The position numbers and the translations under genes are program-made. DNA of 5,972 nucleotides from Verrucomicrobiota bacterium (GTDB lineage Bacteria > Verrucomicrobiota > Verrucomicrobiia > Opitutales > Seribacteraceae), in assembly GCA_030830145.1 (NCBI GenBank), contig JAURNO010000380.1, positions 1 to 5,972 of the forward strand, given 5' to 3'. The notes under the pieces were generated by a model, which did no database searches, had not been told where the DNA came from, and saw nothing but the letters and a program-made list of their open reading frames with translations. Below are positions 1-5,972 of this stretch, in pieces (position 1 is the stretch's first letter; each line of letters begins with the position of its first letter).

Positions 1-62
1 AATAGGAATCCAAACACAGCAGACAGGATAAGAAAAACGATGTTATTTGTAACAAATTTCAT
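1..62 (-). CDS. N-terminus of a membrane-anchored protein, probably Amuc_1100-like pilus protein (partial)
   Basis: Only the first 20 codons are inside the window; the gene continues past the left edge. The ATG at 62-60 opens a reading frame beginning MKFVTNNIVFLILS and continuing hydrophobic to the edge. This is a short polar N-terminus followed by a single membrane helix, as in PilO-type inner-membrane proteins. It starts 11 bases after the stop of the PilM-like gene, so the two are almost certainly co-transcribed. In the Akkermansia locus the gene next to the PilM-like Amuc_1101 is Amuc_1100, an N-terminally anchored, PilO-like protein. The identity here is inferred from position and the N-terminal helix; no diagnostic domain is visible. 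The start lacks a recognisable ribosome binding site. Confidence 0.6.
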   Translation of the reverse strand, partial: MKFVTNNIVFLILSAVFGFL

Positions 63-73
63 TACTGCGTAAG

Positions 74-1831
74 TTAATCCAAGATAATTTCGAACTCGAA
101 ATAAGTGAAGTACTTGTTTTCCAAATCTCCTTTTCCTGAAGTTTTAAAAACATCGCTTCTCAACTCAGCGATGACGGGAAGTTCCTTCAGGTGACTGGTG
201 AGAGCTCTCTGTTTTTTTTGATTTAGTTCGATGAGATTATCCCGTAGAGCATCTTTGTCGGAATTGGATTCTACAGTTGGCCGTACAAGATAGCGCCCGG
301 AGAGCTTGAGTACCGGTGTTGAATCCTGAAGTGCGCGGTTTGGTCTTGCCCCGGGTTGGGCTCTACTAGATGAGTTTTCTCCGGTTATTTTGAATTCATC
401 GAACCAGGTATCTGTTATGTCTTCATACTCTAATGAATTTTGTAGGTGGTTAAGCAAAACCCTTAATTTCCAAAGCGTTTTACCCTGTTCTTGGTAGGCT
501 TGGTTCCTGGAGTGTACTTCTTTGGTAAAGTATTGAAGGAATTCGAGTGTATTGCTTTTGGACTCCATTCCCGAAAGACTTTCTTGAAGGTCGCTCTTGA
601 TGGCTTTGAGTTGTTTGCGGTCGGTTGAAAGCGTTTCGGATTCTTGGTAGTTAGTAAAAAGGGAAGGAAGAGGAGTAAGGGAAAGAAGGAAAGCCGATAG
701 CAAAAGAAGTGGTTGTTTTCTTTTAAAATTTAGGTTGGTTAATTTGCTTTCAGGGAGTAGATTGATCGTCTTGGTCAAAGAGGACTGATCATTCGAAAAT
801 ATCGAGGATGCCAATCCAACTGGTTCACTGAGCATGAAAGGTAGAAGATTACGCATTTCCGGACTAATGCTATCGGAAAGTACCAATGTTTGAAGAGGGT
901 CGAAGTAATCAATGTCAAGTCGTTGGCTGTGACTGAGATATTCTGGCAGTTGGTTTAACAGTGCACCACGACCAGCAAGAAACATTCTGATCGGTGATTT
1001 TCCTTTTTTTAAGCGTTTGTATGTAACAAGAGAGCGAGTTATTTCCTGACTCAGACGGGCTAGAAATTGTTTAGAGCAATTTTCCAGTAACTGTACGCTC
1101 GGATCCTCAGCGGAGAATGCGACCTCTCCAGAAAAGTAATTCTTTTTAATTTCCTCGGCTTTTTCAAATTGAGTGCCTAAATTATCAGAAATATTTTGGG
1201 TCAATGAGTTACCGCCAATGGTTAACGGCCGCAAAAGAAAACCAGTAGGATTTATAAAAAGTAAATTAGTCGACCTGGCACCTATGTTCACTACGAGTGT
1301 CTCACCACTTTCCAGTCCGATACCGGATGCACGCATTGCATTGTAATCCAAAACTGGGGCAGGCGTAATTTGTACTGGGTTAAGACCTATTTCCATAACC
1401 CTTTCGCAAAAATCTTCTGCCACCTTCGGCTTGACCGCGAAGGCTAATATTTCCTGCTCTACGCCATCGTCATCTATGACTTGATAGTCCCAAATGAGTT
1501 CGGTCAAAGGAACAGGCATTTTTTGCATAAGTTCAAAGGCAACGATTTTCTTTTGCTTTTCTTCTTCTACGTGGGGGACCCGTATGGTTTTGGTTAAAAG
1601 CAGACAACCGGGAAAGATAAACCTGGCATTTCCTTTGATCTTCTCTCTTGCACAAAGCTCTTTGAGTCCCTCCGAAAAGTGGTCAAGCCATTGTTCCTCG
1701 CTCGAATAATTGTAACGGAGCGTCTGCAATCCTACTTGCTCAAGGAGGATATTTTCACCCTGTTTACTGAAAACTCCGGCAGAAACCTGAGAAATTCCGC
1801 AGTTAATTATTATTTCTTTTTTTTCCGACAC
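74..1831 (-). CDS. pilM: PilM-PilN-like fusion protein (Amuc_1101-like pilus platform component)
   Basis: The 585-residue product probably forms the inner-membrane platform of a type IV pilus-like or secretion machine. Residues about 5-345 resemble PilM, an actin/FtsA-fold protein. Visible marks are the first phosphate-loop region IINCGIS (8-14), the second one VVNIGARSTNLLF (180-192), RPLTIGGNSLT (201-211), and an adenosine-type AGRGA (286-290). A PilN-like part follows in the same chain: INLLP (356-360), which in PilN is the cytoplasmic segment that docks on PilM; a basic flank (KRKQ, 370-373); one membrane helix (about 374-393); a probable coiled coil (395-440); and an extracytoplasmic domain with WFDEF (476-480) and LKLSGRY (508-514), as in PilN C-termini. 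A Ser/Arg/Pro-rich loop lies at 487-500. Usual PilM is about 350 residues, so the extra length is the PilN part. Both phosphate motifs have Asn where PilM normally has Asp. The start is GTG, 41 bases after the upstream gene, without a Shine-Dalgarno; no better start lies upstream in frame. Confidence 0.82.
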   Translation of the reverse strand: MSEKKEIIINCGISQVSAGVFSKQGENILLEQVGLQTLRYNYSSEEQWLDHFSEGLKELCAREKIKGNARFIFPGCLLLTKTIRVPHVEEEKQKKIVAFELMQKMPVPLTELIWDYQVIDDDGVEQEILAFAVKPKVAEDFCERVMEIGLNPVQITPAPVLDYNAMRASGIGLESGETLVVNIGARSTNLLFINPTGFLLRPLTIGGNSLTQNISDNLGTQFEKAEEIKKNYFSGEVAFSAEDPSVQLLENCSKQFLARLSQEITRSLVTYKRLKKGKSPIRMFLAGRGALLNQLPEYLSHSQRLDIDYFDPLQTLVLSDSISPEMRNLLPFMLSEPVGLASSIFSNDQSSLTKTINLLPESKLTNLNFKRKQPLLLLSAFLLSLTPLPSLFTNYQESETLSTDRKQLKAIKSDLQESLSGMESKSNTLEFLQYFTKEVHSRNQAYQEQGKTLWKLRVLLNHLQNSLEYEDITDTWFDEFKITGENSSSRAQPGARPNRALQDSTPVLKLSGRYLVRPTVESNSDKDALRDNLIELNQKKQRALTSHLKELPVIAELRSDVFKTSGKGDLENKYFTYFEFEIILD

Positions 1832-1872
1832 GAGCGTAGATGTATCAGTGGGAAATAACGTTTTGGGGAGTT

Positions 1873-2553
1873 TTAATAGTTGGTCGCATCTTGTCTCTTG
1901 AAGACAGAAGATGAATCATAATAACCTGGCTCGACTAGATGCGCCGGCACAAGAACCCCTTTGTTCTTTTCGGCATTGGCCGCTGCTTGTTCTTTGAATT
2001 TTTTGAGGATTTCTGTTTGGCGGTCGTATTTGTCAAATGATATGCTGTTCTTCATTTCAAAAGGAACTCCGTTTTGGGAAATCTCAACCGCATATCCGAT
2101 AAGCTTGACGTACCCGCCTTTGTAAAAACCATCTCGCTCGGCGAGTGGAGCGGGGAAAAGAAAGTTGGCGGTTTTGGTCGACCTATCGATCTTGATGGTC
2201 GAGTATTCGATATCGGCACTGTAATACTGATAAAACTGAGCATCGGGTAAATCACGGTTATTGATGAGCTTCTTTTTAAACTCGTTACTAAAGCAAAGGT
2301 AGAGCTTTACTTTCACGTTATCAAGGTACTCTACGTTAAGAGCCTCTTCCAATGTTGCGGGGCGACTTCTTTGCAAGCGTTCGAACTTGGGATGTTTGAC
2401 CAAGACAAAGGGCACTGTGGCTTTGAGCCAATTTTCTCCTTTGGCTATGGATACTTTGTCGGCAAGCCTGACAAACTCATCTTCCTTGGAATAAACATTG
2501 CAAGCGAACGACAAAGAAATCAAAACGGTGAGTTTCAACATAAGTAATTTCAT
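1873..2553 (-). CDS. Exported protein, probably Amuc_1102-like pilus-associated protein
   Basis: The 226-residue product begins with a typical signal peptide: MKLLMLK, a hydrophobic core LTVLISLSFA, and a likely signal peptidase I cut after VYS (residue 22). Cys18 lies near the cut, but the preceding SFA is not a canonical lipobox, so a lipoprotein is less likely. The mature part is mostly beta-rich (NWLKATVPFVLV at 41-52, DNVKVKLYLCFS at 78-89, YVKLIGYAVEI at 148-158). It is followed by a charged helix at about 176-198 and a C-terminal tail (GYYDSSSVFKR, 210-220). No catalytic motif is visible. It is the first gene of the minus-strand unit and lies immediately before the PilM-like gene, the position of Amuc_1102 in Akkermansia. 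That protein is, as I recall, reported to have an immunoglobulin-like fold related to archaeal pilins. The family call rests on size, export signal, beta-rich character and gene order, so it is moderately sure. An in-frame ATG at codon 5 is an alternative start. No Shine-Dalgarno is present at either. Confidence 0.66.
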   Translation of the reverse strand: MKLLMLKLTVLISLSFACNVYSKEDEFVRLADKVSIAKGENWLKATVPFVLVKHPKFERLQRSRPATLEEALNVEYLDNVKVKLYLCFSNEFKKKLINNRDLPDAQFYQYYSADIEYSTIKIDRSTKTANFLFPAPLAERDGFYKGGYVKLIGYAVEISQNGVPFEMKNSISFDKYDRQTEILKKFKEQAAANAEKNKGVLVPAHLVEPGYYDSSSVFKRQDATNY

Positions 2554-2623
2554 GATAACTGGAGTTAGGGTTTGGACTCGCTATATCCTTTCTTTACAAA
2601 AGTACATTTAACAAGCCTAAATT
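2554..2623. promoter_or_regulatory. Divergent intergenic region, presumed promoters of the pilus and NUDIX-pdh operons
   Basis: This 70-base AT-rich gap separates two divergent genes, so both transcription units must start here or inside neighbouring coding sequence. On the plus strand TTTACA (2593-2598) resembles a -35 box, but the nearest -10-like TAAATT (2618-2623) is 19 bases away and abuts the start codon, so it cannot serve a leadered transcript. TACATT (2603-2608) is another weak -10 candidate. An imperfect palindrome AAAA-GTAC-ATTT (2598-2609) could be an operator but is short. Promoter presence is inferred from gene layout; the exact boxes are not established. Confidence 0.45.
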
Positions 2624-3136
2624 ATGGAATTCAAGATATCTTGCTTACTCTTCATTCGCAATAGGGAAGATGAAGTTCTGATGATGTGCAGAAACAAGTC
2701 CCCGAACAAGGGAAGGTGGAGTCCCCCCGGAGGCAAACTGGACATGTCAAAAGGCGAATCTCCTTTCGAGTGCGCCAAAAGGGAGGCGCAAGAGGAGACT
2801 GGGCTCGTTTTGTCGGATAACGATCTTACGCTTTTTGGTTATGTTTCCGAAAAAGGTTATGAATCCACGACGAACTGGCTCATGTTTCTCTTCGATTGCA
2901 AGAAGTTACTCAACTCTCTCCCACCCGATATCGATGAAGGCACCTTTTCTTTTTATACACGAAGCGACATTGACGGGCTTGAAATTCCACCAACCGATCA
3001 TCAATTGGTATGGCCGCTATTCGATAAACGAAAAGCGGGTTTTTGGGGAGTGCGGGCAGAGTGCCATATGAACCAACCACTGAAATTAAAGATTGAAGAA
3101 TCTCCCCATTTTAGAGATAATGATTTCTCTGATTAA
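2624..3136 (+). CDS. NUDIX hydrolase
   Basis: The 170-residue protein would hydrolyse a nucleoside diphosphate linked to another moiety, using divalent metal, probably in the cytoplasm. The Nudix box spans residues 37-61: G37, E45, then REAQEETGL (53-61), with Glu54, Glu57 and Glu58 as the expected metal ligands. It is preceded by RWSPPGGKLD (31-40), as in MutT-type enzymes. The canonical box is G-x5-E-x7-RE; here two extra residues (around Ser42-Lys43) give G-x7-E. The N-terminal strand (KISCLLFIRN) and NWLMFLFDC (84-92) fit the fold. The substrate cannot be read from the sequence; oxidised nucleotides or another small nucleotide are possible. Its stop is 19 bases before pdhA, with no terminator between, so it probably shares the pdh transcript as first gene. 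The start follows the divergent promoter region directly, with no Shine-Dalgarno. Confidence 0.9.
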   Translation: MEFKISCLLFIRNREDEVLMMCRNKSPNKGRWSPPGGKLDMSKGESPFECAKREAQEETGLVLSDNDLTLFGYVSEKGYESTTNWLMFLFDCKKLLNSLPPDIDEGTFSFYTRSDIDGLEIPPTDHQLVWPLFDKRKAGFWGVRAECHMNQPLKLKIEESPHFRDNDFSD

Positions 3137-3155
3137 CCACCCTAGAGAATAATTC

Positions 3156-4313
3156 ATGGAAGGACTACATCACGATACGATTGTGGACGGAGAAGAAGAC
3201 GATTCTCCGGCAAAAAAACAAGATTCCCCCGTTGAGGAAGAGCTAGTGGGAGATGTTCGGATCGAAGATTTTTCAGAAAAACAGATCAATCACTCGCTCG
3301 CTCCTGAGGAGAGAGTTAATCTTTACGAGCAAATGGTGCGGATCAGGAGATTCGAAGAACGTTCTCTTCGTTCCTACCAGCAGGGTCACATCGGTGGATT
3401 TTTGCACCTTTACATAGGTCAAGAAGCAGTTGCCGTAGGTGCAGTATCCGTCATGGGAGAGGATGACCATGTCATTACCGCCTATCGGGATCACGGGCAT
3501 GCCTTGGCTGTAGGCATGGATATGGATGAATGCATGGCCGAACTTTACGGAAAAAAGACTGGTTGCTCCAAAGGTAAAGGAGGATCCATGCACTTTTTTG
3601 CACCCGACAAGAATTTCTGGGGCGGGCATGGGATTGTCGGCGGGCAAACCCCTTTGGGTTTAGGCATTGCTTATGCCCTCAAGTTTAATAAAAAAGCCGG
3701 TTCATGCCTTTGTTTCATGGGAGACGGAGCAACCAACCAAGGCCCTTTTTATGAGTCGCTTAACCTAGCGTCTCTTTGGAATCTTCCTGTTGTTTACGTA
3801 ATCGAAAACAATGGCTATTCCATGGGAACGGCTGAAGCAAGACACTCGGCCGGGGAGCCTCTTGCTCGTCGCGGCGACATGTTCGACATTGATTGGTCTG
3901 TTTCTCATGGGCATGACATGTACGAGGTACGCCATACCATCAACGATGCTTTGGAGCGTGCTCACAACGAGTCGCGGCCATCTGTCCTCGAAATCGTTAC
4001 CTATCGTTATCGTGGCCATTCGGTTGCGGACCCGGACCAAACCTACCGGAGCAAGGAAGAGATCGAAGAATACAAAAAGAGCAAAGACCCAATTAATTTG
4101 TACAAGGAAAAGCTCATCGCCGAAGGACACCTAACTGAGGGATCTGCACTTGAAATTGACCGATTGGCGAAAGAAGAAGCTGAAGCATCCGCAGAATTTG
4201 CCCAGGCTAGCCCCCTTCCGGAACCAACTGAGCTAATGGATGATATTTACTGGGAAACCGACAACCCTGCGAGCAAGACTTCCCAGGGAACTATGTTTTT
4301 CGAAACCCCATGA
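3156..4313 (+). CDS. pdhA: Pyruvate dehydrogenase E1 component, alpha subunit
   Basis: This subunit pairs with PdhB to form the thiamine-diphosphate E1 enzyme, which decarboxylates pyruvate and passes the acetyl group to the E2 lipoyl arm. The core begins near residue 48. It shows HLYIGQEAV (84-92), containing a conserved active-site His; YRDHGHAL (110-117); the thiamine-diphosphate/Mg motif GDGATNQG (189-196) ending in ENN (217-219); and the loop YRYRGHSVADPDQTYR (283-298). That loop matches the mitochondrial E1-alpha phosphorylation loop, with Ser289 at the site 1 position and Thr296 at site 2. No kinase gene is present here. The family core accounts for nearly all of the 385 residues; the exception is an N-terminal extension of about 45 residues with about 15 Asp/Glu and 4 Lys/Arg. 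The ATG start leaves a 19-base gap after the NUDIX gene. A GTG at 3246 (codon 31), preceded by a GAGGAAGAG stretch, is a possible shorter start. A branched-chain 2-oxoacid E1 is a less likely alternative. Confidence 0.95.
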   Translation: MEGLHHDTIVDGEEDDSPAKKQDSPVEEELVGDVRIEDFSEKQINHSLAPEERVNLYEQMVRIRRFEERSLRSYQQGHIGGFLHLYIGQEAVAVGAVSVMGEDDHVITAYRDHGHALAVGMDMDECMAELYGKKTGCSKGKGGSMHFFAPDKNFWGGHGIVGGQTPLGLGIAYALKFNKKAGSCLCFMGDGATNQGPFYESLNLASLWNLPVVYVIENNGYSMGTAEARHSAGEPLARRGDMFDIDWSVSHGHDMYEVRHTINDALERAHNESRPSVLEIVTYRYRGHSVADPDQTYRSKEEIEEYKKSKDPINLYKEKLIAEGHLTEGSALEIDRLAKEEAEASAEFAQASPLPEPTELMDDIYWETDNPASKTSQGTMFFETP

Positions 4314-4335
4314 ACGGATATTTTCTTTTATAAAG

Positions 4336-5313
4336 ATGGCCACCATAACTTACAGGGAAGCACTCAACCAAGCTCTATCAGAGGAGATCGAGCGTGATGA
4401 TAAAGTCGTACTCATGGGCGAAGAGGTGGCTCAGTTCAAGGGATCGTACAAGGTTTCGGAAGGGATGTTGGAAAAGTTCGGGTCAGACAGGATTATCGAC
4501 ACGCCAATAAGCGAGGCTGCCTTTTCTGGTTTGGCCGTGGGGGCGGCCATGATGGGAATGAGGCCAGTCGTTGAGTTTATGTTTTGGAGCTTCTGCTATG
4601 TTGCTTTCGATCAAATTTTTAATAATGCAGCAAACGTCCGTTACATGTCCGGCGGCTTGATCAATGTTCCGATCGTTTTTAGAGGGCCGGCCAACGGGGG
4701 AACAAACGTAGGTGCCACTCACTCCCATACCCCAGAAAACTTTGCTGCCAATACCCCTGGTATCAAAGTAATATGTCCCGCAACGCCTGCCGATGCCAAA
4801 GGAATGCTCAAATCAGCCATTCGAGACAACGACCCAGTTTGTGTTATGGAAAATACCATACTCTACAACCTACAGGGTGAAGTTCCCGAAGAGGACGATT
4901 TCATCATTCCACTCGGAAAAGCCAATGTCGTTCGAGAAGGTTCGGATCTTTCGATCATTGCGCACGGCAAATCCGTTCATACTGCATTGGAGGTAGCCCA
5001 AACACTCGATGAAACGCACAAGGTTTCCGCCGAGGTCGTTGATTTGCGTTCCATCAGACCCTTGGACACGGAAACGATTTTATCATCGGTCCGTAAAACG
5101 AATCGCGTTTTATTGGTCGAAGAAAACAAACCATTTTGCGGGGTCGACGCTCAAATTGCATTTCTTATACAGGATCAGGCTTTTGATTACCTCGACGCAC
5201 CAATCAAAAGGGTATCCGCCATAGACGCCCCTCAAGCATACAGCAAGTCCCTTGAAAATGCACAGATACCGAATCACGACCGGGTTCTGAGCAAAGCAAT
5301 GGAGCTCATTTAA
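4336..5313 (+). CDS. pdhB: Pyruvate dehydrogenase E1 component, beta subunit
   Basis: The 325-residue partner of PdhA has an N-terminal pyrimidine-binding transketolase domain (about 1-180) and a C-terminal transketolase domain (about 195-320). Key segments are MGEEVAQFKGSYKVSEG (27-43); DTPISEAAF (55-63), with the Glu60 expected to activate the thiamine cofactor; EFMFWSF (80-86); GATHSHTPE (126-134), with the conserved active-site His region; and VDLRSIRPLD (235-244), typical of E1-beta. The start was set at ATG 4336 because the family N-terminus is MATITYREAL. The frame is open for 32 more codons upstream, but these overlap the end of pdhA and do not resemble E1-beta. The gap after pdhA is 22 bases. 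There is no N-terminal lipoyl domain, unlike the PdhB of some alphaproteobacteria. The translation start lacks a Shine-Dalgarno; only A-rich TAAAG precedes it. Confidence 0.95.
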   Translation: MATITYREALNQALSEEIERDDKVVLMGEEVAQFKGSYKVSEGMLEKFGSDRIIDTPISEAAFSGLAVGAAMMGMRPVVEFMFWSFCYVAFDQIFNNAANVRYMSGGLINVPIVFRGPANGGTNVGATHSHTPENFAANTPGIKVICPATPADAKGMLKSAIRDNDPVCVMENTILYNLQGEVPEEDDFIIPLGKANVVREGSDLSIIAHGKSVHTALEVAQTLDETHKVSAEVVDLRSIRPLDTETILSSVRKTNRVLLVEENKPFCGVDAQIAFLIQDQAFDYLDAPIKRVSAIDAPQAYSKSLENAQIPNHDRVLSKAMELI

Positions 5314-5331
5314 CTTTTAGTCCCCCTTATC

Positions 5332-5972
5332 ATGGCTACAATTATCGAGATGCCTAAGTTAAGCGACACGATGTCCGTTGGGACTGTCGTAAAATGGCAC
5401 AAACAAATAGGTGATGCGGTTTCGAACGGAGATGTACTGGCCGAGATCGAAACGGATAAAGCCACGATGGAACTAGAAAATTTTGACGACGGTATTCTCC
5501 TCAAAATTTTTGTCGAGGAGGGTGTAGAGGTTTCAATTGGAAGTGCTTTGGCGGCAGTTGGGGAGCAGGGTGAAGAAGTCGAGGACTTACCTTCCTCAGT
5601 ACAAGTACCTGAGCAGACTGAGCAGGATCATGGGCAACCTGAAATGGCATTGGAGGAAGACGTTGAGGAACCGACGCAGAGCCCAGAAATAGAAGCTCAA
5701 CCTACTCTCTCTATGACGGAAAAGGAAGCGACCCGAGATGAGGTCGAGTTGCAAGAAGATGGGGCTGCCGATAGAATTTTTGCTTCGCCTCTTGCCAAAA
5801 AAATCGCTCGTGAGCAAGACATCGAATTACGCGACGTCAGTGGCTCTGGACCGAGTGGAAGAATTACCAAAAAAGACGTCCTTGCACACGCACAGGTCGT
5901 TCCAGTTGTTGCTCCGAACTTGACTGCAGTCGGACCAGCAGAAGTTCAATCAAATGGCTTGTTGGTGGACCA
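5332..5972 (+). CDS. pdhC: Pyruvate dehydrogenase E2 component, dihydrolipoyl acetyltransferase (partial, 3' end missing)
   Basis: The first 213 residues are present; the frame runs open off the right edge. Residues 1-78 form one lipoyl domain with the ETDKATMELE motif (40-49), whose Lys43 should be lipoylated and carry the acetyl group between E1, E2 and E3. Residues 149-186 form the peripheral-subunit-binding domain (FASPLAKKIAR at 150-160, GPSGRITKKDVL at 173-184), which docks E1 and/or E3. The linker between them (about 80-148) is Glu/Gln-rich, with 23 acidic and 3 basic residues rather than the usual Ala/Pro-rich composition. A hydrophobic Val/Pro/Ala second linker (188-201) leads towards the acetyltransferase core, which is outside the window. 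The gene starts 18 bases after pdhB; no other start fits the lipoyl domain N-terminus. Other 2-oxoacid dehydrogenase E2 proteins share these domains, but the pdhAB neighbours favour pyruvate. Confidence 0.93.
   Translation, partial: MATIIEMPKLSDTMSVGTVVKWHKQIGDAVSNGDVLAEIETDKATMELENFDDGILLKIFVEEGVEVSIGSALAAVGEQGEEVEDLPSSVQVPEQTEQDHGQPEMALEEDVEEPTQSPEIEAQPTLSMTEKEATRDEVELQEDGAADRIFASPLAKKIAREQDIELRDVSGSGPSGRITKKDVLAHAQVVPVVAPNLTAVGPAEVQSNGLLVD

Noticed and set aside
1832..1872. Possible terminator or small gene between the exported protein and the PilM-like gene
   Set aside because: The 41 bases show no stable inverted repeat with a T-run and no reading frame; they read as an ordinary operon spacer.
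2488..2553. Lipoprotein signal in the 226-residue exported protein (Cys18)
   Set aside because: The residues before Cys18 (Ser-Phe-Ala) do not fit the lipobox; a signal peptidase I site after VYS fits better.
3273..4134. Open frames of 107-124 codons overlapping pdhA on both strands
   Set aside because: They lie wholly within a strongly conserved pdhA and have no recognisable domain; they are shadow frames of it.
4240..4335. Upstream extension of pdhB by 32 codons, starting inside pdhA
   Set aside because: The extra residues have no E1-beta character, and the family N-terminus MATITYREAL begins exactly at 4336. The frame is merely open by chance across the end of pdhA.
5596..5923. Short open frames of 61 and 73 codons opposite to or out of frame with the end of the window
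   Set aside because: The lipoyl and subunit-binding domains run continuously through this stretch in the pdhC frame, so the others are incidental.
1..5972. tRNA, rRNA, CRISPR, insertion sequence or phage signatures
   Set aside because: Coding sequence fills almost the whole window, with no repeat arrays, transposase or integrase genes, or tRNA-like stretches visible by eye.

Overview
The window looks like chromosomal DNA from a member of the Verrucomicrobiota, possibly an Opitutae-type lineage. The main clue is the leftward cluster, which matches the pilus-like locus named after Akkermansia muciniphila Amuc_1098-1102. That assignment is by protein architecture and gene order, not by a database search. 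None of the seven visible start codons has a clear Shine-Dalgarno sequence.

Left half (1-2553, minus strand): an envelope/pilus operon read right to left. It starts with an exported 226-residue protein (Amuc_1102-like). Next comes a 585-residue protein that joins a PilM-like actin-fold domain to a PilN-like membrane and periplasmic part (Amuc_1101-like). The window edge cuts the third gene after a 20-codon N-terminal membrane anchor, where an Amuc_1100-like protein would be expected. Together they would form the cytoplasmic/inner-membrane alignment platform of a type IV pilus or type II secretion-like machine.

Middle (2554-2623): a 70-base divergent intergenic region that must hold the promoters of both transcription units. 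No strong consensus promoter is visible.

Right half (2624-5972, plus strand): a NUDIX hydrolase gene followed by pdhA, pdhB and the start of pdhC, with gaps of 19, 22 and 18 bases, which suggests a single operon. PdhA and PdhB form the alpha2beta2-type thiamine-diphosphate pyruvate dehydrogenase (E1). PdhC (E2) carries the lipoyl domain that accepts the acetyl group and the peripheral-subunit-binding domain that holds E1/E3. The E2 catalytic domain and any E3 gene lie beyond the right edge. Both PdhA (N-terminus) and PdhC (linker) carry unusually acidic, probably disordered segments.

No RNA genes, CRISPR arrays, mobile elements or substantial repeats were seen, and no noncoding stretch exceeds 70 bases. 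The most distinctive part is the divergent pilus-like operon with its PilM-PilN fusion; the PDH genes are conventional apart from the acidic segments and the linked NUDIX gene.
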